NCBI RefSeq assembly: GCF_004310335.1
Contig: NZ_SIRS01000002.1
Span: 620,001 to 684,000, forward strand
DNA: 64,000 bases
Direction of reading: 5' to 3'
From: Hyunsoonleella pacifica
GTDB taxonomy: Bacteria > Bacteroidota > Bacteroidia > Flavobacteriales > Flavobacteriaceae
This document shows, in pieces, positions 6,978-18,600 of the stretch. The notes under the pieces were generated by a model. That model was not told the origin of the DNA. It saw only the letters and a list, made by a program, of their open reading frames with translations, and did no database searches. Position numbers and translations under genes: made by a program. Positions within the stretch are counted from its first letter, which is position 1. The number at the start of each line of letters is the position of its first letter.

Positions 6978-7102
6978 AAAAAAACGAGCATACACATTGC
7001 ACACTCGTTTTTATTAAATATTATTAAATCTGTTATTCTAAGAATTATCTTCTACAGATGCATCAGGGGCATTATTTTTTACAGAAGCAATATCGTTTTC
7101 TA
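6978..7102 (-). repeat. Repeat A, copy 3, with complete bidirectional terminator
   Basis: The full hairpin is here: aaaaaaacgag ... ctcgttttt (6978-7012), a terminator in both directions. The coding tail on the minus strand is shorter than in copy 2: it enters at 'ENDIASVKNNAPDASVEDNS' and ends TAG (7038-7040). The tail begins only a few bases after the stop of the DUF2059 gene, so that gene has been joined directly to the repeat. Confidence 0.7.
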
Positions 7103-7109
7103 ATATTCA

Positions 7110-7547
7110 CTAATTCGGTTTATATGTTTGTATTTTATTTGTAATTATTTTAACCACATTCTTACCAAACTCATTTCCTAGCAAATACAATTGAGGTTCT
7201 ATTTTTTTAGATTTTTCTTTATAGACATTCATAGTCTCAGGTTTGTACAGAGTCAATAACTCTTCTATCTCTTTTTCAGAATAGTTATTCATATATAACT
7301 GTTTTACTTTTGTATTAAATTCTTTATAAGGTATATTCCTTTTAATATCTTCCCAATACCAACTAGGTATGTTGGAAGCATTTTTTTTAAAATTATTTAA
7401 AATCGTACTTACTAAAGCAGGGGCTATTTGCTCAGTTTGAGTAACTTCAAATAACTTATTTAGTAAAACACTTTTTTTATCCATATTTTGCTGTGCATTT
7501 ATATTTAAAATCATAAAAAACACAATTAATGCACTTAATACTTTCAT
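7110..7547 (-). CDS. DUF2059-like secreted/periplasmic protein
   Basis: A 145-residue protein with a clear signal peptide (hydrophobic residues 3-16, cleavage near 'NINAQQ'). The mature part is all-helical: 'KKSVLLNKLFEVTQTEQIAP', then 'YKEFNTKVKQLYMNNYSEKEIEELLTLY' and a final 'KKIEPQLYLLG' helix. It fits the DUF2059 pattern, a periplasmic helical domain with no assigned activity. It starts 23 bp after the LRR gene and is probably in the same transcript, at the end of the active toxin cassette. It could be a second, periplasmic protective factor; that is inference. Its stop is followed at once by repeat A copy 3 and its terminator, which ends the transcript. Confidence 0.6.
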   Translation of the reverse strand: MKVLSALIVFFMILNINAQQNMDKKSVLLNKLFEVTQTEQIAPALVSTILNNFKKNASNIPSWYWEDIKRNIPYKEFNTKVKQLYMNNYSEKEIEELLTLYKPETMNVYKEKSKKIEPQLYLLGNEFGKNVVKIITNKIQTYKPN

Positions 7548-7570
7548 AATACCATCTTTCTTTTTTTTAG

Positions 7571-8440
7571 CTAATCTAAATAAGGATAATTAAGAAAATC
7601 CTTTGTTTTTAATTTATGATGACGCCTATCTCTAAAATTAAAGCTTTTAATATTTTTATAATCTAACCAATAACTATTATCCTCTTCTAATATATTAGCT
7701 CCATAAACATTAATCTGTTCAAGTTTTTTTAAACCATCTAAAATTGGTTTTAAGCTAATTATCTCGGTAGTATTGTCAAAACACAAAATTTTAACATTAG
7801 GAAAACTTTTATAAAAATCTGCATTGACTAGTTTGCAATTAGTTATATCTAAATTCTCAACACTATTAAGTACTACATTTTCATTAATTTTCAATTTACT
7901 ATTTTGATATAATCTTAACTCTTTCAATTGTTTTAATTTATCAAGACCATCCAAACTTTCATAATTACCACTTGCTAACTTGAGTTCTCTTAATTCAACA
8001 AGTTCTGACAACTCAATTAAATCTTTATTCTTAGGTTTATATTTAAATAAATTTAATTTCTCTAATTTATGCAATGCACCAATATTTTTTAATTTAGAAA
8101 ACCAATTTGTACTCAAGTACTTGAGCTCTGGAAAATTTGATAAATCAATTGTAAGCTTATTTAAACCATCTCCCAAACCTAGTCTTTTCAATGATTTATG
8201 ATGATACAAACTTTCAATATCAGTAGGTACATTTGAAACACTAAAGCCTATTAATAAAGATGAAATATTTAAATTACTAATTTCACTGAAATATTGTAAT
8301 TGTTTTTCTGCATTAATACTTTCGTCATCCAAATGAAAATGAGCATCAGGATATTTGTTTAAATATTCTACAATTAATTCGTGTGCTTCAACTGTATATG
8401 AAAACACATGATGTTCTTCACTTATAAATCTAATACTCAT
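7571..8440 (-). CDS. Leucine-rich-repeat protein, probable immunity protein
   Basis: A 289-residue cytoplasmic protein (no signal peptide) with about eight irregular LRRs from residue ~55 to ~250, for example 'HKSLKRLGLGDGLNKLTIDL', 'LHKLEKLNLFKY', 'LVELRELKLASGNYESLDGL', 'LKQLKELRLYQNSKLKI' and 'SVENLDITNC'. LRR proteins occur as immunity genes in polymorphic-toxin loci, where they bind the toxin tip. It begins 6 bp after the stop of the 409-residue HINT/nuclease protein, so it is the prime candidate for that toxin's cytoplasmic antidote. Lack of a secretion signal fits protection against a nuclease acting in the cytoplasm. The cognate role is inferred from position. Confidence 0.7.
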   Translation of the reverse strand: MSIRFISEEHHVFSYTVEAHELIVEYLNKYPDAHFHLDDESINAEKQLQYFSEISNLNISSLLIGFSVSNVPTDIESLYHHKSLKRLGLGDGLNKLTIDLSNFPELKYLSTNWFSKLKNIGALHKLEKLNLFKYKPKNKDLIELSELVELRELKLASGNYESLDGLDKLKQLKELRLYQNSKLKINENVVLNSVENLDITNCKLVNADFYKSFPNVKILCFDNTTEIISLKPILDGLKKLEQINVYGANILEEDNSYWLDYKNIKSFNFRDRRHHKLKTKDFLNYPYLD

Positions 8441-8446
8441 AATTTA

Positions 8447-9676
8447 CTAAAACGTTTCTCCACCTTTACTAATTATTTCTTCAAAAGCCTTATCTATTTG
8501 TTCTTTCATATCTTGACTTAAAGCTTCGTATCGCTTTTTACCAGGGGAATTAATTCTATTTTTATCCAAATCTGTAAAATTACCCCCACCTTGTTGTTTG
8601 GCCCTCATTAAACCTAATTTATGCTCCATTATTTCAGCAGTCTCTTTAAGACTTAAATGGCCTATACCTTCCGTTAACTGATAGTGAACTACTTTATCTC
8701 CTTCGACTCTTTTTCTACTTGACTTAGCCCTAGTACTAGGACCTTTCCCTGCGTAGTTTACTTGCCCTTCTTTCACGACTTCGTAAAAACCATTATGTGT
8801 AGTACCTGTTTTTTTAGTACAACCATTGTGGGCTAAAATGTTTTGAGTACTTACTAAAAAATTATGGTCTCTATAGACTTCTATGTCGTATACAACATAC
8901 CATCCTTCTTTAGCAATTATATCTTTTACCGTTACAGTTTCCTGTTTAGTGGTTAATTTTTCTCCAATTTTTAAATCCGAAACTTTTACCCAATCATCCC
9001 TATCTTGAGACCATAATAAATGATTTTTAGTAACAGATATAGGCTTATTTCCATCTTCTAAATGTAGATTAACTACATTGTTAACATAGTGCTCTACTTT
9101 ACCTATCAAGGGACGAACTACCGTATTTCCATTTTGATTTAAATCCCAAAATCGAGTATCTAATTGGTTAGGATAAATTTTTAATATTGTAACTTCTTTA
9201 TCAAGACCTATTTGCGGAATATTGATATGAACTTTATCACCAATTTTAGTAGCGTTATGTTCCAAGAACCACCAATTGGGTCGTCTTAAATGTACATTGG
9301 TATAACTACCATCTTCTTCTTTAACTTGCAGATGAACCCATTTCCATGTATATGGTGTTATATCTTCTCTATCTATTTCCCGCATGTAGAATTCAGCTTC
9401 ACCATCAGAAAAAGTTATTATTCCCTCTTCCTTTTTATTTAACTCTTTTTGTAATTCTATGTCTTCTTTAGAGTAATAATCTGCTGAGATAGGCTTAGAT
9501 GTAAAAGTACTAGAAAACAAATAAGGGTTTTCAAAAACATTTTGTGGGCGGTAATATATAAAACTATTAAAAGAGCTTAATTCAGGTTTAGCATTAGATA
9601 GTAATGCTAATTCTTGTGAAAAGCAATTATTAATATAGAGTGCTCCGAATAAAAGTAAAATTAATTTTTTCATCAT
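8447..9676 (-). CDS. Secreted polymorphic toxin: HINT C-terminal half + GIY-YIG-like nuclease tip
   Basis: A 409-residue protein with a signal peptide (residues 1-20, cleavage near 'CFSQ'). Residues ~85-285 form a PT-HINT-type module: 'IGDKVHINI', 'VEHYVNNVVNLHLEDG', 'SVTKNHLLW' (the TxxH block), 'WVKVSDLKIGEKL', and the closing 'HNFLVSTQNILAHNGC' with the splice-like HN|C at about 283-286. The N-terminal nucleophile Cys block of HINT (C-F-x-x-x-T) is absent. The last ~120 residues look like a GIY-YIG/URI nuclease: 'GFYEVVKEGQVNYAGKG' at ~294-310, basic 'RAKSSRKR', a likely catalytic Glu in 'AEIMEHKL' at ~345, and 'NRINSPGKKRY' at ~370. The start is ATG at 9676 or the adjacent ATG at 9673. 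It lies 9 bp after the giant RHS gene and 6 bp before the LRR gene. The nuclease assignment rests on motifs only. Confidence 0.75.
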   Translation of the reverse strand: MMKKLILLLFGALYINNCFSQELALLSNAKPELSSFNSFIYYRPQNVFENPYLFSSTFTSKPISADYYSKEDIELQKELNKKEEGIITFSDGEAEFYMREIDREDITPYTWKWVHLQVKEEDGSYTNVHLRRPNWWFLEHNATKIGDKVHINIPQIGLDKEVTILKIYPNQLDTRFWDLNQNGNTVVRPLIGKVEHYVNNVVNLHLEDGNKPISVTKNHLLWSQDRDDWVKVSDLKIGEKLTTKQETVTVKDIIAKEGWYVVYDIEVYRDHNFLVSTQNILAHNGCTKKTGTTHNGFYEVVKEGQVNYAGKGPSTRAKSSRKRVEGDKVVHYQLTEGIGHLSLKETAEIMEHKLGLMRAKQQGGGNFTDLDKNRINSPGKKRYEALSQDMKEQIDKAFEEIISKGGETF

Positions 9677-9685
9677 CCTTATTTA

Positions 9686-12600
9686 TTAATTAGATACTAC
9701 GTTTAAATCATAAACTTCAAAATCACCTTCAAGAATATTAATTCCTTTAATTTTAATAGTTTTCCCATTAAAGAGTATTATAATATCGTTAATTCTTAAC
9801 TCAGAAGCTTTAGTTTCTTTATTATCTACTAAAAACGTGAAGTCTTCAGAAACTTCAATTAAAGAATTATCTTCAAATTGAATTTGGTATAGCTTTTTGA
9901 CATTTTTCTTAACTTTTTCTGATACTTCTTGTAGCCTTAATTTTTTATCATCAGCATCATAAATCCATACCTTATCACCAATATTCACTTCGGAAATATC
10001 TTTATACCCACTTACAGTAAGAACATCTGTTTCTCCAGTAAAACAAGCACAATCAAACATTCGCCTGACAGCCTTTCTGGACATTTTACTTTTTCCATGC
10101 CTTACTAGTTTTTTAAGAAACATTTTAGCTCCACCCCCAACAATAATACCTGAACCATCATAACCTAACTGATACCAATCTTCATCTGTAGCCGTTCCAT
10201 TGGCTAATCTCTCTACTAGCCCCATATATTCCTTTCCTATTGACTTCAATGTGCCTATAGGGTCTGCAACCAAGGACTTTATTCCCTCATAAAATGCTTT
10301 TCGCTGTTCTGGGTCTCGAATAATATCAACTGCTAACTTACCTGTAGTTATAGCTGAAACCCATCCAATATTTTCAATAATTCCATCCATAATACCAGCT
10401 GCAAGAGGTGGTAAATCCAATCCAAATTCATCTGCTAAAAACTTAGATGGTTTTGGGAAATCCCCATCTTTGTCTACAAGTGTAATGGGATTATTTAAGG
10501 CATGACTATAAGGACTATGACTAGCAAAGGCTGTAGTATATGGGTCCATAGTAAAATATCTCCCTATCCTTGGGTCATAAGTCCTAAATTGAGAAGTATA
10601 AGTTTTTCCTTCTCCTTTGACTTCATCGTCTTTTTCATTGCCCTGATAACCATAGCGATAATCATCAGATTGACCATGTCTATTGGGTAACAAAGCACCG
10701 AAGGGATAGTAGTCATTAAATGTAAGAACGTCAGGCATAAATATACCACTTTTTACTAATTTACGATCACTAATTACAGATAAAACATTACCAAGGTGGT
10801 TTGTTAGCTCATAACGCTTATCGCCTACAGAATTTACGAATTCATTATCAGTTAAAATAGCATCATCAACATATTGTTGCATGCCTAATCGAGAACTTCC
10901 GTAAATATGGTGCTCTGATAATTTTAAACCTACTATTTCGCTAGTAGTTGGTAGTATAATATTTGGATCTATAAAAAAATGTGCAACAGCACCATATTTT
11001 ATATGCGAATTCGGGTTTATTACAATAGAATTTCCTGCTTTAACAGTTATATTAGAACCAGATTCGGCAGTATAATTTGTTAAAAAAATATTTGTAGGTG
11101 CTTCAATAATTTCTACTCCAGTATGAACAGTTCCTGAGGGCAAATAATAATCTGTTGGTATTGATGTTGTAGTTTCTATTAAACCTTTATGGTAAACTGC
11201 CATAACATTGCCTTGTGCATCTCTTAGATAATAGGTGTATGTGGCATCATTTGTGTTGCCTAACGGTACGTGTGTTTTTGAGATACGGTTACCTAAACCA
11301 TCATACTCAAAAATTATGGTGGTACCATCTGTTTTTTCTATACGCTCTACTTTACCATCTACACGCCAGTTTATATTGCTTATACCTTCTGCTACATCTT
11401 TTGTTAATTGGCCTATAGCATCGTATTGGTAGTTTGCATTATTTAACTCTCCAGAAGCTATTAGGCTACCTTGATTGTTTTGATTGTCTATATCAATATT
11501 TTCAAATGCATTTAATGATACATCGTCGTTAACGCTATACAGTTTATTATTTCTTAATGGAGAGTATTTATCTAGTAGAGATCCATCTTCATTATAATTA
11601 TAGTTATAGCTAAGATTGTCCATTGCTGTTCCTCCAACAAACCGTTGAAGACTGGTTAAGTTACCATTTCTATCATATTCATATCCAGATTCGTAAGCTA
11701 AAGCACTACCGTTATAGCTTTTCATGGAGTTTATACGATTTAACTGATCGTAGGCATAATTGTTTTGTAATACAGCTAATGGGTTTTCATTTAAATCTAT
11801 TAAACTGGTAACCATTGTTTTAATGTTACCATTATATAGATTTTTGTTATTTACATTGCTACCGTTTTCGGCCAATGTAAAAGGGTTAGTGGCAGTAATG
11901 GGGGCATAATCACCACTAAAATAGTTTAGAGAATATGCAAAAGCATCTTTTGCGCTAAGGGTGCCATTATCATTCCCCATATCGTTAACACCTGCATTTT
12001 CTCCATTTACACCTTTTAACCAACCTTGTATGGTGTATGCATAATCTAAACCTTGTACTTTTTGCTCCCCTAAAACGGTTCGCGCCAATGGGCCATGTGC
12101 ATAATACTCGTAAGAGGCATCGGTTTCCCAGAGTACGCCATCTTTTGAGGTTTTAACTAATGTTATTCGGTTATCGGCATCGTACTCATAACGATGTATA
12201 AATTGATCATTTTCTCCTTTTTGGTAGGTTACTTGGTTAACATTTCCACTTATTAAATCGTAATCGTACTCAGTGGTTTTTATTTTCTTTTCTGCATCTG
12301 CACCCAAGAAGATATAATACCCCATTTTTTTAACATTACCGTGTATATCGTAATCATAAAAAATGGCATTGTTACAATCTAGTCCTGAAGTTGAATCATC
12401 AATATACACTACCGCCGACACCCTATTACGGAGGTTGTTTTGGATAAACTCTTCATCTTCTGCTAATGCAGATTGAGTAGAATACATTGTTTTAGTAACT
12501 TGCTCTGTTTTTGTAAATAAAGCTACCAAAGCATCATTTTTATCAATGATATTCCCTCCAATTAAAAGGTCTAGTTTTCCTATATCATTTATAATATATT

Positions 12601-15600
12601 GGTCATTTAAATGCCCTTGACCTGCTTCCGTAATTCTGCCTAAACCATCATATAATGTATAACTGATAAGTGTATTTATTGACGTACTATTTTCTAACTG
12701 TAAGGCATTTTGAGAAGCTATGATACGCCCTAGTTCATCATAAGCAAAACGCGTTTCGCCTCCATCTGGTGTACTTTGCCATACTAATTGATTTAAAGAG
12801 TTATAACGGTATTGGGTTTTGAATGTATGATTATCTGGATTCCCTCTATTTACACCTTCTGGTGCTACGGTTTGTACTAGATTACCTGCTTGATCGTAAT
12901 AATAAAGGGTGTATTGGTATTCTTTGTCTGAATAATCCATAGTAAAATTTTCTATGGCGTTATTCATTGCTTTGTTTATATAATTTCTTTTAAAATCTTC
13001 TTTTAAAGTATTTACATAACTTTGATAAAGATCTTCAGTAAAAGTTGCAGACACATTTATGGCAAAGGTTTCGCATTGATTATCAATAGTGTCTGGGTCT
13101 ATGGTAATTTCCTCTTTTGGCATCATTGGTGCTGGTGGGCAAATACCATTGTTTGAAAGCATCCATATATTATTTACATATTCTTGCCAATTTTCTCCGT
13201 TGTAACTGGTACTATCTACATATAATTTATAATCGTCAATTACTGTATTAATTTCATTAAAACCGTAATTAAGATTAGTATCTCCAAATTGAGACAATGT
13301 TAAAAATTGAGGATGGGCTGTAGTATTTATTTGAAAAACATCTTTTGTGTAATACAAATATGAATCAACTAAGTATTCAAAATTCATATTGTAAAAATCA
13401 GCTTCAAGATAATTATCTGTAAAATAATAATCTGTAACTAAGCCTGAAACGAGGTCTTGATCTGCATCATCATCCATATCATAACCTACTGAAAAATTCA
13501 TACCATTTGCTCCAAACCATAAATCGTATTTGTCTTTACGTATTACTGGGGCTACGGTTTGGGGGATACACGGATGGCTACAAAGCCCTAGATTATTAGC
13601 AAGGTAATCTAACCTATTGAATAAATCACTAAACTGATTGAACGGTGCATAATCTGTATCCCAAAAATCATCAGGTCTGCTACTTACAATTGCAGTATCA
13701 GGAGTATATAACGATTGCATAAAACTGTCAAATGAATCTAAAGTTGCATTTACAGTTCCGTTGTAAAAATAACTTCCACCATTTTGACCAAAAGCATAAA
13801 TTTTTGAATTAGCAGCATATCCTTTATACATTGTTGAAATGTCTTCAACACAACTACCATCTGAAACTATAATGATCATATCTGGCACTTCAGATAAACT
13901 ATCTACTATTTGCAAACCACTAGACCAAAAATCTCTATTTCCACTGCCACTATATTGTGTATTTATCCAAGACCTTAATGCAGTGACTTCTGCTGAGACT
14001 GATGAATTTTGTTCTAAAATATAATTTTGTGTTGGTAATGTAGAATCAGACATTGCTATCAATGATATTGTAGCATTAGATCTGCTTTCAACAACATCAT
14101 CTATAAAATTATTAATCCCATCTTTAATCCATTGTTCCTCGATATGATCTATAGAGCCTGAGGCATCTACTATAAAAGCAATATTCGTTTCTTCTAGATC
14201 TTCATCAAAAGCAACAGTACAAGGACAAATCACACTTGGACTTACGGTAATTGGACTTGAGGTTACTACCTGATCTGAATTCGCTGAAATTGTTTTTATG
14301 ATCATATGATCATAATTACTACCATCAGCAGTTGTTAATTCCATATTAACAAAATGATCAATAGCACCTACACCATGAATATCAACAAAATAGGTGTCTA
14401 ATTTTAATAATTCTATTCCATTTTTTTCTATAGCATAGTATCCAGAAGAGTTATTCCAAGTAGCTGTTCGACTTGTATCCCCTAGATAGTCTGGTAAAAA
14501 AGAATCATTATGATAAGTAGGTATAGTACTCAAATCAACAACCGCATTTATCTGAGAAGTTTGGTTTAACGCATTAAATAGGTTTCGTATACTTATCTCA
14601 AAACGGTCTTTGTTTTCACATGTAGGAGAATTAAATACAGCCCCTAGCTCTCCTGGACCTCCAAGTTCATCACCATTAACTCCTGGTGCTGCGGGGTCGT
14701 CAGTATTCGCTGTAATTACATTACCCCCAATAGTACATTCTCCAATAGCAATGGGTGTTGTTCCATATATTACATAATCTACTATTTCGTTAGTACCTAT
14801 ATTTCGAATGATAAGATTAGATTGGAAGGCAAATATTCCATTGGCAGGATCATTTTCAGATCCTTCAGAATCATCATAATAGAAATTATAAAACCCCGAT
14901 ATTACCCATTTTGAGCCTGCTGTAGCTGTTGCATCATAATCATTCCAACTCAAGCCTAAATTTGTACTTACGTAGGTTGGCAAATTCAGGGTTAAAATCT
15001 CATAGATACCTTGATTAATTGTAAGCTCATTACCAGATATAGAAGGTGTAAATGAAGAGCCATTGGCTAATCCATCTGATATATTACCATTAGTTAGATT
15101 ATCTATTAAATCTTTAGTTACATATGTACCATTATAGATAGTTGTTTGTGTAGGGAAGTTATAAGCTAACCCATTGTTATCTGTTTGCTTGATTAATCCA
15201 TTTAAAAAGTATTCTAAATCAAATAATAATGGGCATTTACCTGAGTCTAAATAATTTTGATAATCGGTTCCAGAGTTGGTTATTAGTTCATTCTCATCTT
15301 GATATAGATCTCCATTTGCTGGTTTAAATCGTTTTTCCTTTTCAGAAAACAATGGTGCATTATCTGAGCTACAAAGTTGATTTGCATCACTAGCTCCTAA
15401 ATTAGCAAAATTATTTATGCCATTTGTAAAATAATAAGCTAATTCGTTTGTGACTGAAGACAGACTTCCTTCTGTATTACCTATACATACATTATAACAT
15501 CCTTGATTTTTTGCATAAGCATTTAAAAATGTAGCTTTAATTCTTGCTTTTAAGCCTAAATAAAACCCTTTATATACTTCCCAAATTTGATTTCTTTGAG

Positions 15601-18600
15601 CTTCAGAATCAACATTAGCATTAATATAATCTGGAGTTACTCCATTCACGCCATTGCATGTTGGATCTCCTGCACACATAATATTTGCATAAGCGGTCTC
15701 CAACATATTATTATTACCATTGTTTTCATACCTCAGATTGAGAGCATTTAACATAATACTGCGTCTAATATTAGATGTAGCAGTAGTGGTAACAGATAAT
15801 AGGAGCGCATTGTGGTTGGCGAAATAAGGATCTTTTATTATAGATCCATTGCTATTACCATAGATACTATTTTTGGTATCAAATAGCCCTGTATTATTAT
15901 ATGCATCATCAAAAGTTTTAACGCTTCTTATATAGGCATCATAACCATCAGAATCTACTGTTACGGTTGAGCCATCATTGGTTATGTAGTCTAAAACATT
16001 TGTAGTACCAATGTTGCAATCTTCTTGTAAATATTCTAAGTAGCAATATTCGGGGTGATATGGCAATAATGCATCTAACCAAGAATCGTTGATGCCTAAT
16101 AAATCTATAAAATCTTCAACATTTGCTAAATTCTGAGGGCTAATCCATAATCCTTCTTCATCTTCGTTAATTATATTCCCATCTACTATTGGCTCGGGAG
16201 AATACGTTAAAACACCTAATTCATTTTCAACCTCAATAACCCTTACTTTTGCTGGTAGTCCTAATGCATCTAAATAGGTGCCTCCAATTGGATGTCGCCA
16301 ATCGTTATCTACACCATTATCATTATATAAAAGCGTATTTGAATCATTGTAAACACTTAGTGGGTCTAATACTTGGTTTTGAGAAATACCCCCACCTATA
16401 TCTATTAATGTAAATTCGCTATTCCCATACTGTCCCCCTGGGGCTATATCTTCTCGTAAGTTGGTTTCATAAACACTACATGAGGGTAGTGTTAATGATC
16501 CACCTGTTGCATAATTTAAAGCATCACATGCCCCAAAAACCCCATTTTCGTCTGGTAAACTTTTGCATGCTTCTACTAACAAATCGTAACCTGCTATCTT
16601 AGAAGAAATGGCAAAAGCTACTTCAGCAATATTTGTTGGATTACCACTCCAGCTTACATCTACAGTTACTCCATTAAAAGTTCCGCTAGCGGTATTTTCT
16701 CCTCCAGTCCCTAAAGAAAACGTAGTGGTGTTATATTGTGCTTCTAATTCTATTATTACATATGTATCTACATTAATAGGCAAACTATTTAAACATTCTG
16801 TGCAACTTTGAAAGCACCCTGTGGTATCTGCTACTGGCTCTATTGGAGGCACATAGCACGCTTCTCCTTCTGTTGTAATACTAGTTACATAGTCTTCTAA
16901 ATATTGATTTAGAGTTTCCTTATTTACCGTTAATTGTTTAGATAATTGATATGTTCCTACGGGTAGAATAGCATCCAAGTCTGGAGATTGGTAAAACGTA
17001 CCGCTTTGAGCTTCTAATTCTGTGATGTTATTTACTGTAGTAATTAACTTTTCCGCTCCACATTCGTCTTTCAAACTAATAGATAAATCGTATACTAAAG
17101 GATAGGGTGTTGAACACCCTGATGCAATAAAATTATAATCATCATTTAGGTTTTTTAAGCTATAATTAAATGTAAAACCTGCGTTCTCTTTTGATGAAAT
17201 CACAGGTTTGGTAGCTATTAAAGCATCAAATAAACCTGGAAAATTTCCAGTTGACCTTCTTCGGTTTTTATCTACTGTGGTATCTACATCATTTAAGTTG
17301 GATTTTTCTAATATATCGGTAGTAATATCTCCATGAATGTTTGCTGTAACATCACTTAATGGTTCTAATAAATTAGTCTGCGTCTCACCTTCGGTAATAG
17401 CAGGAGCTTCTCCAGCTAAAGCGGTAGCAATAGTACGGCCTTGAGGATCAATATAACTTATACTTACTTGACCATTAGGATCTATAACAATATTCTTTTT
17501 GTAATGCAAAACATTACCAACATTTGTAGTTCCAAAAAGACGGTTTAATTCATCTTGTGTGGGTGTTGTATAAAAATAACGCATCTCATGGTCTGCCAAA
17601 TCATAATTAATCTGGTGTTGTTTTCCTACACCTCCTTTAGATTTTATTCTACCTGTGTTATCTGGTGTGTATTGTATTTGGCTAAATGGATATCCTTTAG
17701 CATCTGGCACAAAGCTTTGAAATGGTTTTTCTACATCTGTAGGTGAGTTTGGACTATAATATGCACTAGCGCCTATTAGCGTACTCATCTCTTCTGTGGT
17801 TACCAAACAATTATCACCTGTAGTGGTCGACCAATCAAAATCATGATGCGTGTAAATTTTTCCGTCAATATTTAAATTAAAATCTGGATAGAATTTTAAG
17901 TTATTGCCTTGATTTGGGTGATTTCTATCTGCAGGTGTAGGAAGTACTTCTATCGCTGGCCGACCTTGATTATCATAAATAACCTCTCCTACAATAGCAT
18001 TATCATCACTATTTATTTTTGTTACGGTTTGCCTATTGCGCAACGTACCATCAAAATAGCTTACAACTTCTTTCTTTTTTCCGTCTTCAGCATAACTGGC
18101 TTGAAATTGCCAGTTTTTATTGTTCTCATGAGCATGTTCTTCAAGAATTTTCCATTTTCCGTTACCTGTATTATTTCCAGGCCATTGCTCAACAGTAAGA
18201 TAGTTTGTTCCATCATCCGAAGACCATGGTCCAGGTATATTAACCTTTTTATCAATTAACGAACCTCCAACAGCTCTTACTCTATAAATAATAAATCCTT
18301 CGTCGTAAACTAATGGTATCCTATAATTCAAATTAGTTGTCTGAATTCTTGTATTATTTAATTCGAATTGTTTAATAGTTAAGTCTATATCACTTCCATT
18401 TGCTGCTTTATCATAATTATCTAACCATGTCCATTCTAACTCATAATAAACTGCACCAACTTTAGGGTACCATTCTATGACTAATTCATTGTTTTCTAAA
18501 GTAGAAGTATTAAAAGTTGGAGCTGTTAAATCTAGTACTTGATAAAAATCAGATTGAAACCCTAGGTATAACTCTAAATTATCAGGAGTTTCATTAATCG

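Noticed and set aside
10502-18259. Several 60-116-residue plus-strand frames inside the giant RHS gene
   Set aside because: Antisense shadows of a strongly coding reading frame, with unlikely composition and no family match.
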